Assembly: GCA_018267965.1 (NCBI GenBank)
Contig: JAFDXK010000001.1
Coordinates: 372,001-436,000 of the forward strand
Source of the DNA: Bacteroidota bacterium
GTDB lineage: Bacteria; Bacteroidota; Bacteroidia; Chitinophagales; Chitinophagaceae
Length of the DNA: 64,000 bases
Direction: 5' to 3'
In this document: positions 44,851 to 53,153 of the stretch, piece by piece
How positions within the stretch are numbered: the stretch's first letter is position 1
Layout of the letters: each line of letters begins with the position of its first letter
The notes under the pieces: model-generated
What the model was told of the DNA's origin: nothing
Seen by the model: the letters and a program-made list of their open reading frames with translations, nothing else
The model's database searches: none
Position numbers and translations under genes: made by a program

Positions 44851-45043
44851 TTTTACCCCCTTTTTTCTTTGAATATTGCACAAATCTAAGTCGTTGCAAG
44901 ATATCTACCAAATATTTATTAGAAAGGAAAATAGGACGGCAATAGGACGAGAATAATAAATAACCTTAAAACATTTGTCCAGTCTATAATAGCTCGTTAT
45001 AAGACCATTGTCTATTGAACTAAAAAAAATTGTAAATTACACT

Positions 45044-45178
45044 ATGTCTAAGGTGAAAAAAGCAAAAAAACGAGGCAAATACGACGAAAAACTGGCGGTT
45101 AAAGGTTCTTTCCTTGACATTATGCAGGCAGCAGTAAAGAACGCCAACAATAAGAGCGCGCCTAAGAAAAAATCGTAA
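45044..45178 (+). CDS. 44-residue basic small protein
   Basis: Begins MSKVKKAKKRGKYDEKLAV, continues KGSFLDIMQAAVKNAN and ends APKKKS. The pattern basic start, KYDEKL, GSF, hydrophobic helix, basic end is one I recall from short hypothetical proteins widespread in Bacteroidota. It lies inside the transposon, 36 bases before the right inverted repeat. Possibly nucleic-acid binding. No function is known to me. Confidence 0.6.
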   Translation: MSKVKKAKKRGKYDEKLAVKGSFLDIMQAAVKNANNKSAPKKKS

Positions 45179-45214
45179 CAATTTCTCGCTACGGCTTATT
45201 TATAATTGTCGTTT

Positions 45215-45241
45215 ATCTACGTGTAACTCGGTATAGTTACC
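45215..45241 (-). repeat. Right terminal inverted repeat
   Basis: Reads ATCTACGTG ... ATAGTTACC on the plus strand; identical to the left repeat in reverse complement over 27 bases. Confidence 0.92.
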
Positions 45242-45249
45242 AATTTTTA
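45242..45249. repeat. Target-site duplication, right copy
   Basis: AATTTTTA, identical to 41811-41818. Confidence 0.9.
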
Positions 45250-45278
45250 TTATATTGTAGGTAACGCAAATCACCTGC

Positions 45279-45935
45279 ATGCAGCTTATTGTACCCCCAT
45301 ATAAAAGGTTATTAAGTTATTTGTACCCTGTCCTGATACGAAAGGGTTCAGATACTAACAACAGCTTGCTGCAGTTATTGTTGTATCGCAACCAGTATCA
45401 GCTGGCTAGTAATGACGCATTGTATTCTGACGGTACCAGGTATAGACCGGTAGTAGAAGCGTTTAAGCGATTCGAGTCTGAGTTGCCTAATATTAAAAAT
45501 GCCCTTGTGTTGGGTTGTGGTTTGGGTAGTACAGTACATATATTATCATCCAAAGGGCATCATCCAAATTATACTTTAGTAGATATTGACAAAACGGTCT
45601 TAAGCTGGGCATTAGAATTAATGCCCACTGCGAAGAATGGCAATATCAATCCTGTAATTGCAGATGCCAGGCAGTTTGTAGAAACCCATAACCACCAGTA
45701 CGACCTCGTAGTAATAGATGTATTTGTAGGCAGGATAGTGCCGGGGTTTGTTACTACCCCTCATTTTTTAAATAAATGCCGCTCATTCATAAAAGCAGGC
45801 GGCAGGGTAGTTATCAACTATATGATCAATAACGATGGCGATTGGCGGGTAGCCAATGAGCATATACGCCAGGTATTTCCGGGTATAGAGGAAATACAGT
45901 TAGGCGTGAACCGTGTATTTGTTGCTAAAGTTTAG
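45279..45935 (+). CDS. Spermidine-synthase-like methyltransferase fold protein
   Basis: 218 residues. Rossmann core: ALVLGCGLGSTVHILSS (motif I), YTLVDIDKTVLSWALELMP, PVIADARQFVETHNHQYDLVV (read as ADARQFVE and YDLVVIDVF). It resembles the SpeE-like superfamily but lacks the N-terminal beta-domain of true aminopropyltransferases, so polyamine synthesis is doubtful. The transposon insertion lies 29 bases upstream of its start and may have replaced its promoter. Convergent with oxyR, overlapping it by 11 bases. Confidence 0.75.
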   Translation: MQLIVPPYKRLLSYLYPVLIRKGSDTNNSLLQLLLYRNQYQLASNDALYSDGTRYRPVVEAFKRFESELPNIKNALVLGCGLGSTVHILSSKGHHPNYTLVDIDKTVLSWALELMPTAKNGNINPVIADARQFVETHNHQYDLVVIDVFVGRIVPGFVTTPHFLNKCRSFIKAGGRVVINYMINNDGDWRVANEHIRQVFPGIEEIQLGVNRVFVAKV

Positions 45936-46881
45936 CAGACTGGATACGTAAAACCTTCCTGTTCTTTTTCTGTACTCGCATTTTTTCAGGTACCAGGTTA
46001 GTTATCTCATCCATAAGGGTTTGCAGCAATGATAACCTTACAAAATGGTCATTGGTTACAAGGCTCACTTCGCGTACCGGCTCAGGGTCTTCAAAATAAC
46101 GAACACGTTCCATTTGGTCTTCATTGAATTCTATAGTAGCCAGTTCGGGCAATACAGTAAGCCCTTTATTCAGGTCTACCATTTTACGCAATGTTTCTAC
46201 ATTGCTCGATTCGTATCGGTAAGGTTTGTCAATTTGCAGGCGCTGTACCTGTTCGCTGCAAAGGTCTAAAACCTGGTTGCGCATACAATGGCCTTCATTC
46301 AATAACCATATACGTTCCAATGCTATATCATCAGCATTAACCATTCTTTTCTTCAGTGCCTTCTCGTCCTCAGAAAAATAGGCGATGAATGGCTCAAAGA
46401 ACAATGGGTATTCTTTTATGCCATTTTCCTGTAAAGGAGTGCTAACCAGCGCAGCATCTAATTCATTATTCCTTAATGCGGCAATGATCTGGTGAGTTTC
46501 CATTTCTTTCACCTGCAGTTTCACATCAGGGAAATGTTTGGCGTAGGCATCCAGAAAACCTGGTAATATATAAGGTGCTATAGTAGGTATTACCGCAAAC
46601 TTAAATACACCTGCTACGTTATTTTGTTGATTTTGAATAAGTTCCTGTATTTTCTCGCACTCTGCCAGTATCACACGTGCCTGCTCTACTATAGCCTCGC
46701 CCATAGCAGTAATAGCTACAGGGTGTTTATTACGGTCAAAGAGTTTAACGCCCAGTTCTTCCTCCAACTTCTGTATCTGCATACTAAGCGTAGGTTGGGT
46801 AACAAAACATTTGTCGGCAGCAGCTACAAAACTTTTATAAGTGGCAACGGCAACTACATATTCTAATTGAGTAATGGTCAT
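45925..46881 (-). CDS. oxyR: LysR-family peroxide sensor OxyR
   Basis: 318 residues. N-terminal winged helix TITQLEYVVAVATYKSF with ADKCFVTQPTLSMQIQKLE. The effector domain has GHCMRNQVLDLCSE with Cys199 and Cys208, the same positions and spacing as the redox pair of E. coli OxyR. Peroxide should form the disulfide and activate catalase or peroxiredoxin genes. An OxyR-type binding site lies over its own promoter. No catalase gene is adjacent. Confidence 0.92.
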   Translation of the reverse strand: MTITQLEYVVAVATYKSFVAAADKCFVTQPTLSMQIQKLEEELGVKLFDRNKHPVAITAMGEAIVEQARVILAECEKIQELIQNQQNNVAGVFKFAVIPTIAPYILPGFLDAYAKHFPDVKLQVKEMETHQIIAALRNNELDAALVSTPLQENGIKEYPLFFEPFIAYFSEDEKALKKRMVNADDIALERIWLLNEGHCMRNQVLDLCSEQVQRLQIDKPYRYESSNVETLRKMVDLNKGLTVLPELATIEFNEDQMERVRYFEDPEPVREVSLVTNDHFVRLSLLQTLMDEITNLVPEKMRVQKKNRKVLRIQSAKL

Positions 46882-46907
46882 GATGTTATGTATTGTAAAA
46901 GAGATTC

Positions 46908-46967
46908 CAAAATTAAGGCATATTATCCATATAGTCTATACCTATAGTTCATATAGGGCATACTAAT
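46908..46967 (-). promoter_or_regulatory. oxyR: oxyR promoter with OxyR binding site
   Basis: -7 box TAATTTTG on the minus strand (plus 46908-46915). Upstream lies ATAG (46931), seven bases, CTAT (46942), seven bases, ATAG (46953), seven bases, TAAT (46964): the spacing of the four-part OxyR consensus ATAG-N7-CTAT-N7-ATAG-N7-CTAT with only the last element weak. No -33 TTTG is visible, which fits an activated promoter. Confidence 0.7.
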
Positions 46968-47208
46968 AGTTTGTGTCACAAAAATGTTTTTCTCGATAAA
47001 GCGGGATAAAACAGAGATGAAACAGCGCAATAATCATTAAAAATTAATTAAAACGAAACTAATTAAAATAACGTTAAAATAAAACCAATTAACGCGTTCT
47101 TAATATTAACGGCAGTATTTTTGTACTATAATTTAATGTAGTGTTGCTATATACCTGTGTTTTCATCCTAAGCGTTGAAAAAAATTTAACCCCAAAAATA
47201 GGCACACT
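46968..47208 (+). promoter_or_regulatory. AT-rich upstream region of the GEVED protein gene
   Basis: 241 bases with no reading frame of note. A perfect -7 box TATTTTTG lies at 47116-47123 with no clear -33 box, giving a leader of about 80 bases. The tract 47030-47100 is rich in AATTAAAA and AACG words but shows no exact repeat. Confidence 0.45.
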
Positions 47209-50200
47209 ATGTCATGTAGAAGAATCTTTACTCGCGCACTCACTGTATTAGTTGCATTGCTTGTATCTCAACAATCATTTGCACAAATTACAGCTTACAC
47301 AAGAACGGTTTTATCAGGACAGACTTACACACAAATAACAGGCGGAACTGTTATTAACACTACAGTGCAGCTATCAGCCAGTATGTCAACAAATGCAGAC
47401 GACGGAGCAGTTCTCGTAACACTCCCATTTACTTTTACATACAATGGCAACACATTTACACAAGTTACTTTTTGCACTAACGGATGGATAGGAATGGGCA
47501 ATCAGCTTGCGGTTACTGCCGCACAGGGCAGAGCATCAGGCAATCTTTTTTCTGCAACTGTTCCCAATAATACGTTAGCACCATGGTTTGGCGATATGTC
47601 AGCTAATTTCCCTGCACCAGCCGGTATAGGAAGCATGGTGCATGGCACAATGGGTACAGGCATTTACGCATTCGAATGGAGAAACGCTACAGGTTCGGGT
47701 TTTGGTACAACAACAGTTAATCTTATCAATTTCATGATCAAGATATATGGTCCCGCATCATCTGCACCGGGCAGAATTGAGTTCTTATATGGTTCTCAAT
47801 CTGGTGCACTAACCGTAGGGCGAACTATAGGTATTGAAGATGCTGTTGGAGGTACCAATCGTTATATCAATGCATTAAACGGATTGTCAAACAACACTTC
47901 AACAGCAGGCGCATGGCCGGGTAATGGCACAGGTTATCGATTCGATCCTCCTATACCATGTTCAGGAACACCTGCAGCAGGCACTGTAGTAGCTCCGGCG
48001 ACTGTATGTTCAGGCTCAGGTTTTACACTTTCACTTGCAGGTAATACTACAGGTAACGGCATCGCTTATCAATGGCAGTCAAAACCATCTGCAGGTACTA
48101 CCTTCAATAATGTTGCTGGTGCTACAGCCAGTACTCTAACAACAACGATATCAGTTCCTACAGATTTCAGGTGTGTGGTAACATGTACGCCAAGTGCTTC
48201 TTCTGTTATAACACCTGCTGTAAGCATAGGCATCAACAGTTTCTATATCTGTTATTGCAAGGGTAGCCTGGGAGGAAGCACTGTTGCTTCAATAGATTCT
48301 GTATCTATACTTGGCACTACGTTGCAAAGTGCTTCTCCGGGTGCTGCTGCAACATTTTACACCCAATACGCAGCTACAGGCAACAGGACGGCTACATTGC
48401 AGGCAGGAGGCTTATATACTTTTTACCTTAAATACGGTTCCGGCGCTATTGCATCTATATGGATAGACGGCAACCAGAATGGTAATTTTGAGCCAAGTGA
48501 ATGGACACAACTGAACACAACAGGCACATCTGCATTAGCTTACGTACAAGTGCCGCCAAACGCATTAACTGGGCTAACGGGCATGCGTATACGCACAGCG
48601 GCAGCAGGCTCGGCTAATGGTGCATCAAATGTTTGTGGCAATTTCACCACCGGCGAAACAGAAGATTACGTAATCAATATTATCCAGGCGCCACTTAATG
48701 ATTTAAAATTGGTAACCCTGCTAAGTCCGCCATCAGGCAATCCTACTTTATGCCCGTTCAAAGATATACCTGTAAGGGCTGTGATATATAATAACGGTTC
48801 AGTAGCGCAATCGGGCTTTACTGTTGTTGCTAAACTTACAGGGCCGGCGCCCGCTACTAACACTTACAGTTATACCAACACGCTGTTGCCATTCAAAACA
48901 GATACTATATCACTGGCTACTTACAATTTTAATATTACAGGTAGCTTCGCCGTAAAGTCTTACGTGGTTCCGGGTATAGATGCTGACCCGCTCAATGATA
49001 GCTCGGCATTTTATCCGTTCACTATTGCATTCAGTGCAGCACCTCCTGTTATTCATGTAGACTCAGTATGTTATGGAGAGACAGCCGTGCTCAGTTTGGA
49101 TAATGACACACTGGTGCACAACTGGTACAAGACATCAACAGGCGGCACGCCTTTTTATAACCGTGATACTATCATACTCCCTAACATGCAGCGCGATACT
49201 ACTTTTTTTGTAAGCGCACAAGGTAAGAAGTTGATTGGTTCGTTAACTACATTGAACGCACCTAATAATGGCTGTTCGGCCGGAGCAATGTTTGATATTA
49301 TTCCTAACAGAAACATGAGCCTCGATAGCCTCGCAGCACGTTTTGCATCTTCAGGCTCGCAAACTGTAAAACTATACTACAAATTAGGCTCGTATTCGGG
49401 TTTTGAAAATAATGCATCTGCATGGACGTTGTGGGAGTCTATTACGGTAAACCCTGCGACTACAACCAATCTGGAATTGATAAAACCAAGCTCACCGCTG
49501 GTGCTGACTGTAGGTAATACCTATGGTATTTACGTCAGTTACAATGCACAGTACACCAATGGTACTGGTACATTTGCCAATGCAGATATTACTTTGAATG
49601 CCGGTGCAGGTTTTTGTACAGCATTCACCAGTGCTATTGCAGGCAGACAATTTAATGGTACTCTTTTTTACAGTAGTGGTGCCAGTCTTTGCGAAAGCCC
49701 TCTTATTCCAATTACCGCATATGCAGGCCCTGCTCCTTTAGTGAATCTGGGTGTAGACCTTACCATATGCGAGGACGTAAAAATAATATTAGATGCAGGT
49801 TTCTATGGAGGCAAATATCTATGGAGCACTGGCGCTACTACACAAGCCATCGAATTGAAAAACAAACCGGGTACATATTGGGCTACAGTAGATAAATATT
49901 GTGTATCGAGCGATACTGTTGTCATCAATGTAAACCCATTGCCAAGCACTACAGGTATTTCTTATTTGCGTATAGGAGATACATACTCGTTCGAAGCTGC
50001 TGATGTAAAAGATGCTACAAAATGGTTGTGGATTTTCGGCGACGGAGCTACAGATAATACCACCCTCAAACCATCACATACTTATACCAATGGTTTATCA
50101 AACAAGGTAAGGTTGTTGTTGTTCAACGATTGTGGTGTTGATACTACTGATTTGCAATTGCCTTTAGGAGTAAATACTCCGATTGCAGAAAATGATATCA

Positions 50201-50427
50201 AAGTGTATCCTAACCCTGCTTCAGAAAAACTAACTGTTACTACCGGCAATGCAGTTATTACAAGTTTGACAATGATTAATGCTGTAGGACAGGTGGTTTA
50301 TCAATCAGAAGATATACAAACTAACAAGCTGGATATAGATGTGAGCAAAATGCAAACAGGCAATTATATTTTAAGAATAATGAATAAAGACGCAATGGTT
50401 ACTAAAACCCTGACGATTAAAAGATAA
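47209..50427 (+). CDS. Large secreted GEVED-domain protein with T9SS sorting domain
   Basis: 1,072 residues. Signal peptide to about residue 26. An N-terminal lectin-like beta-sandwich (about 30-250: FTYNGNTFTQVTFCTNGWIGMG) is followed by an immunoglobulin-like region with CSGSGFTLSLAGNTTG. A GEVED domain spans about 345-495 (IASIWIDGNQNGNFEPSE and FTTGETEDYVINI). Further Ig-like domains, a PKD-like WLWIFGDGAT and a type A sorting domain (IKVYPNPASEKLTVTT to LTIKR) complete it. Probably a cell-surface adhesin or matrix protein. Confidence 0.87.
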   Translation: MSCRRIFTRALTVLVALLVSQQSFAQITAYTRTVLSGQTYTQITGGTVINTTVQLSASMSTNADDGAVLVTLPFTFTYNGNTFTQVTFCTNGWIGMGNQLAVTAAQGRASGNLFSATVPNNTLAPWFGDMSANFPAPAGIGSMVHGTMGTGIYAFEWRNATGSGFGTTTVNLINFMIKIYGPASSAPGRIEFLYGSQSGALTVGRTIGIEDAVGGTNRYINALNGLSNNTSTAGAWPGNGTGYRFDPPIPCSGTPAAGTVVAPATVCSGSGFTLSLAGNTTGNGIAYQWQSKPSAGTTFNNVAGATASTLTTTISVPTDFRCVVTCTPSASSVITPAVSIGINSFYICYCKGSLGGSTVASIDSVSILGTTLQSASPGAAATFYTQYAATGNRTATLQAGGLYTFYLKYGSGAIASIWIDGNQNGNFEPSEWTQLNTTGTSALAYVQVPPNALTGLTGMRIRTAAAGSANGASNVCGNFTTGETEDYVINIIQAPLNDLKLVTLLSPPSGNPTLCPFKDIPVRAVIYNNGSVAQSGFTVVAKLTGPAPATNTYSYTNTLLPFKTDTISLATYNFNITGSFAVKSYVVPGIDADPLNDSSAFYPFTIAFSAAPPVIHVDSVCYGETAVLSLDNDTLVHNWYKTSTGGTPFYNRDTIILPNMQRDTTFFVSAQGKKLIGSLTTLNAPNNGCSAGAMFDIIPNRNMSLDSLAARFASSGSQTVKLYYKLGSYSGFENNASAWTLWESITVNPATTTNLELIKPSSPLVLTVGNTYGIYVSYNAQYTNGTGTFANADITLNAGAGFCTAFTSAIAGRQFNGTLFYSSGASLCESPLIPITAYAGPAPLVNLGVDLTICEDVKIILDAGFYGGKYLWSTGATTQAIELKNKPGTYWATVDKYCVSSDTVVINVNPLPSTTGISYLRIGDTYSFEAADVKDATKWLWIFGDGATDNTTLKPSHTYTNGLSNKVRLLLFNDCGVDTTDLQLPLGVNTPIAENDIKVYPNPASEKLTVTTGNAVITSLTMINAVGQVVYQSEDIQTNKLDIDVSKMQTGNYILRIMNKDAMVTKTLTIKR

Positions 50428-50453
50428 TGACATAGGTGCGATTTTGATCAGGT

Positions 50454-50489
50454 AAACGGGCGGGTACTTCCTGCCCGTTTATTGTTTTT
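50454..50489 (+). terminator. Terminator after GEVED gene
   Basis: AAACGGGC (50454-50461) and GCCCGTTT (50473-50480) followed by ATTGTTTTT. Confidence 0.75.
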
Positions 50490-50521
50490 AGAAATGTAAC
50501 TTTGCGCCAAACTTTTACAGC

Positions 50522-51181
50522 ATGGGCCTTGCGTCTAAATTAAGGCTGAATCCGGACACACCGTTAGTGTTGATTGAAGCTCCCGATGATGCGGATGCTT
50601 TATTCAAAGGGTTTGAAATCAAAACATCGCTGGCGGGTAAAGGTATCCGCCAAGTCATCTTCTTTGCTGTAAATAAGAAAAGCCTCGATACTTTTTATCC
50701 TAAAATTATTGCCAGGCTTGCTGATGATTTCATATTCTGGATTGCATATCCTAAACAAAGTAGCGGCATAACTTCAGACCTTACTCGTATGACAGGCAAT
50801 GCACGGGATAATATTATTTATTCGGAAGATTATACCATTGTGAGTTCGGCTGCTATTGATGATACATGGACAGGTATGAGGATAAAAAAGAAAGACCCGA
50901 ATGCAAAATACAAAAGAGAAGTACCTATTGCAGATCGTAAAACCGAAGGCATAGATTATGTGAAACGTATCGTGAAGCTACCCAAAGATGCCATTGCAGC
51001 AATGAAGCCATACAAGGGTTTGGAGGACTTTTTCAATACCATGTCTTTTACCCACAAAAAGGAATATGTGGAAGCTATAGTAGACGCAAAGAAACCTGAG
51101 ACCAGGCAACGACGCATAGAGAAAATGATAGAAATGGTTGGACATTTGAAAACAGCTAAAGAAATTAAAAAGAAGAAATGA
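50522..51181 (+). CDS. YdeI/OmpD-associated family protein
   Basis: 219 residues. The C-terminal 90 residues fit the YdeI/OmpD-associated family: VKLPKDAIAAMKPYKGLEDFFNT and SFTHKKEYVEAIVDAKKPETR with RRIEKMIEM. The N-terminal 130 residues look like a DUF3052-type domain (PDTPLVLIEAPDDADALFKG, DFIFWIAYPKQSSG). Cytoplasmic; role in peptide resistance is known only loosely for the family. Its stop overlaps the next start as ATGA. Confidence 0.78.
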   Translation: MGLASKLRLNPDTPLVLIEAPDDADALFKGFEIKTSLAGKGIRQVIFFAVNKKSLDTFYPKIIARLADDFIFWIAYPKQSSGITSDLTRMTGNARDNIIYSEDYTIVSSAAIDDTWTGMRIKKKDPNAKYKREVPIADRKTEGIDYVKRIVKLPKDAIAAMKPYKGLEDFFNTMSFTHKKEYVEAIVDAKKPETRQRRIEKMIEMVGHLKTAKEIKKKK

Positions 51182-51660
51182 GTTATAAAGACATACCGAC
51201 AGGGCAAGTATTACAATACATCAAAGACAATTATTTAGGCAAACTGGTTGAAGGCTCCCGTTCTGCAGCCGGTAATTGGTTACAGTTTACATTAGAGCAT
51301 ATTGAAAAAGGGAAAGCGACCCTGTCTCTCGATGTAAAGCATGATATGACCAATCCGTACGGTAACATTCACGGAGGCATGATGGCCTTGGTAATAGATG
51401 AGGCGATAGGATGGGCAGTTGTAAGCCTGGATACCGATAATCATTATACCTCTTTAAACCTGAATGTAGACTTTCTGTATGCTATAAAAGAGGGCGAAAG
51501 ACTTAAAGCTACTTCTGAAGTAATACGTGAGGGTAAGAAAATAATACATGTAGAATGTAAGGTATATGATATGAAGGGTACCCTGTTGGGAAAGGCTACC
51601 AGTAACCTTATTGTTACAGGTATGAAACCTACAGAGGGCAATTATAAAGTAGCTAATTAG
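51178..51660 (+). CDS. Hotdog-fold thioesterase (PaaI-like)
   Basis: 160 residues. Hotdog signature NPYGNIHGGMMALVIDEAIGWAV around residue 62 (read as NIHGGMMALVIDEAIG) and LNVDFLYAIKEGERLKATS afterwards. Hydrolyses acyl-CoA or aryl-CoA; the substrate is unknown. Translationally coupled to the YdeI-like gene by a four-base overlap. Confidence 0.85.
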   Translation: MSYKDIPTGQVLQYIKDNYLGKLVEGSRSAAGNWLQFTLEHIEKGKATLSLDVKHDMTNPYGNIHGGMMALVIDEAIGWAVVSLDTDNHYTSLNLNVDFLYAIKEGERLKATSEVIREGKKIIHVECKVYDMKGTLLGKATSNLIVTGMKPTEGNYKVAN

Positions 51661-51710
51661 TCCTTAATCCTATTTTCCTATATACTTTTTCTATTTTTGC
51701 AGCCTTATTT

Positions 51711-52460
51711 ATGCTGAACGGTAAGAAAATAGTTGTTGTACTGCCTGCCTATAAGGCAGCTTTGACCATGGAGCGTACCTATTCCGAGATTCCTTTCGAT
51801 ATAGTGGACGATGTTGTATTGGTGGATGACCATAGCCCCGACAATACTGTAGAAGTAGGAGCTAAACTCGGTATCAAACATATTATTCGCCACGAGGTGA
51901 ATAAAGGGTACGGAGGCAACCAAAAAAGCTGTTACTCAAAAGCATTGGAAATAGGTGCTGATATTGTAATCATGCTGCACCCCGATTACCAATATACACC
52001 TAAGCTCATTCATGCTATGGCTGCTGTCATAGCTTATGATGTCTATCCCGTGTCATTTGGCTCGCGCATATTAGGTAAAGGTGCATTGAGAGGTGGCATG
52101 CCTATGTATAAGTACATCTTCAACCGATGCCTTACTTTGTTTGAAAATATCATGATAGGACAGAAGTTGAGCGAATACCACACCGGCTATCGTGCTTTTA
52201 GTGCAGAAGTGATTCGTTCTATTGATTTCACTCACAATAGTGATGACTTCGTTTTTGATAATGAAATGATATCGCAGATATTTATGAATGGCTATGAAAT
52301 TGGAGAGGTTACATGTCCTACCAAATATTTTGAAGAAGCCAGCAGTATCAACTTCAGCCGTAGTATGAAGTATGGCAGGGGAGTGCTGAGGGTATCGCTG
52401 CAACACTGGCTGCACAAGCGAGGCATAGTAAAAAGTAAATTGTACAATAAACCGCAATAA
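51711..52460 (+). CDS. Family 2 glycosyltransferase
   Basis: 249 residues, GT-A fold: IVVVLPAYKAALTMERTYSE at the N-terminus, nucleotide-binding VLVDDHSPDNTVEVG, a HPDYQYTP in the place of the DxD loop, and EYHTGYRAFSAEVI as the acceptor-site region. It has no membrane anchor, like dolichyl-phosphate-mannose-synthase-type enzymes without the C-terminal helices. Probably acts on a polyprenyl-phosphate or surface-glycan acceptor. Confidence 0.87.
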   Translation: MLNGKKIVVVLPAYKAALTMERTYSEIPFDIVDDVVLVDDHSPDNTVEVGAKLGIKHIIRHEVNKGYGGNQKSCYSKALEIGADIVIMLHPDYQYTPKLIHAMAAVIAYDVYPVSFGSRILGKGALRGGMPMYKYIFNRCLTLFENIMIGQKLSEYHTGYRAFSAEVIRSIDFTHNSDDFVFDNEMISQIFMNGYEIGEVTCPTKYFEEASSINFSRSMKYGRGVLRVSLQHWLHKRGIVKSKLYNKPQ

Positions 52461-52487
52461 AAAATCCCGCTCATTGAGCGGGATTTT
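52459..52487. terminator. Bidirectional terminator
   Basis: AAAATCCCGCTC and GAGCGGGATTTTT around a short loop, between the convergent GT2 and RDD genes. Confidence 0.8.
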
Positions 52488-52506
52488 TGTGTAACTTATA
52501 ATGATG

Positions 52507-53052
52507 TTATTTTCTGAAAACAGCAGTTTTGGCAATGGTGTCGTGTAATGCCTGCCTTTTATCACCCAATGCAAAAAAGCAACCGATGAACATAACGAAA
52601 CCCAGTAATCCGCCAATACTCGAAATAAACCCGACGCCTGTTACCATTGCCGCAATATTGCATACAGTACCTATATTTTTTATAGCCCATCTTTTAAGGT
52701 AAAGTCCTGTATTGCCTTCTGTACCATCTTCATTTTTTACCCTTATACCCAGCATCAGTTTACCTAAAGTATAACCTGTGAATGCTTCAAGCAGGCTGTA
52801 AAGGAAAGCTGCAATGGTGGCGCCGGCAATAAATCCCATAATTGCTCCTGCAATGCCTCCTCCTAAAGCACTGTCAGCTGTTTGGCCTGCGGCTGCTCCT
52901 GCAGCTGCACCCAGCATACTGCCTCCGGCGAGGCCTATCATTCCAAGAATGAAAGCAATTGCAGATATAATGATACCGTCTATCAGTACTGCACCAAAAC
53001 GCATTCCAAAACCTATTCGCTCCATATTATTTGATTGTGATATTACTTCCAT
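52507..53052 (-). CDS. RDD-family membrane protein
   Basis: 181 residues. RDD signature FGMRFGAVLIDGIIISAIAF near residue 14 (here RFGAVLIDG), then a Gly/Ala-rich hydrophobic region (LAGGSMLGAAAGAAAGQ) and TLGKLMLGIRVKNEDG, with GDKRQALHDTIAKTAVF at the end. Inner-membrane protein of the family whose function is mostly unknown. Single gene between two terminators, downstream of the pyrophosphatase gene on the same strand. Confidence 0.85.
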   Translation of the reverse strand: MEVISQSNNMERIGFGMRFGAVLIDGIIISAIAFILGMIGLAGGSMLGAAAGAAAGQTADSALGGGIAGAIMGFIAGATIAAFLYSLLEAFTGYTLGKLMLGIRVKNEDGTEGNTGLYLKRWAIKNIGTVCNIAAMVTGVGFISSIGGLLGFVMFIGCFFALGDKRQALHDTIAKTAVFRK

Positions 53053-53105
53053 GATATATAGTTTTTTATAAAGCTAAAGAGAATATTTGCGTAATGCAAT
53101 AGCAA

Positions 53106-53135
53106 TAAAAAAGCCTCTCATTTGAGAGGCTTTTT
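53106..53135. terminator. Terminator downstream of the pyrophosphatase gene
   Basis: AAAAAGCCTCTCA, TTT, GAGAGGCTTTTT. Ends the leftward pyrophosphatase transcript and separates it from the RDD gene. Confidence 0.8.
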
Positions 53136-53153
53136 CTATAGTTTGACTTTCAA

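Larger units (their letters stand above)
41819..45241. mobile_element. Complete IS1595-family transposon with passenger genes
   Basis: 3,423 bases bounded by 27-base identical inverted repeats and an 8-base direct duplication of the target, so both ends are known to the base. Contents: a Panacea-domain gene with a downstream partner (minus), the ISXO2-like transposase (plus), a winged-helix-like gene (minus) and a 44-residue basic protein gene (plus). IS1595 elements that carry passenger genes are known; this gene set is not one I recognise. Perfect repeats, an intact transposase and an intact duplication suggest a recent insertion. It lies in an intergenic gap and breaks no gene. Confidence 0.93.
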
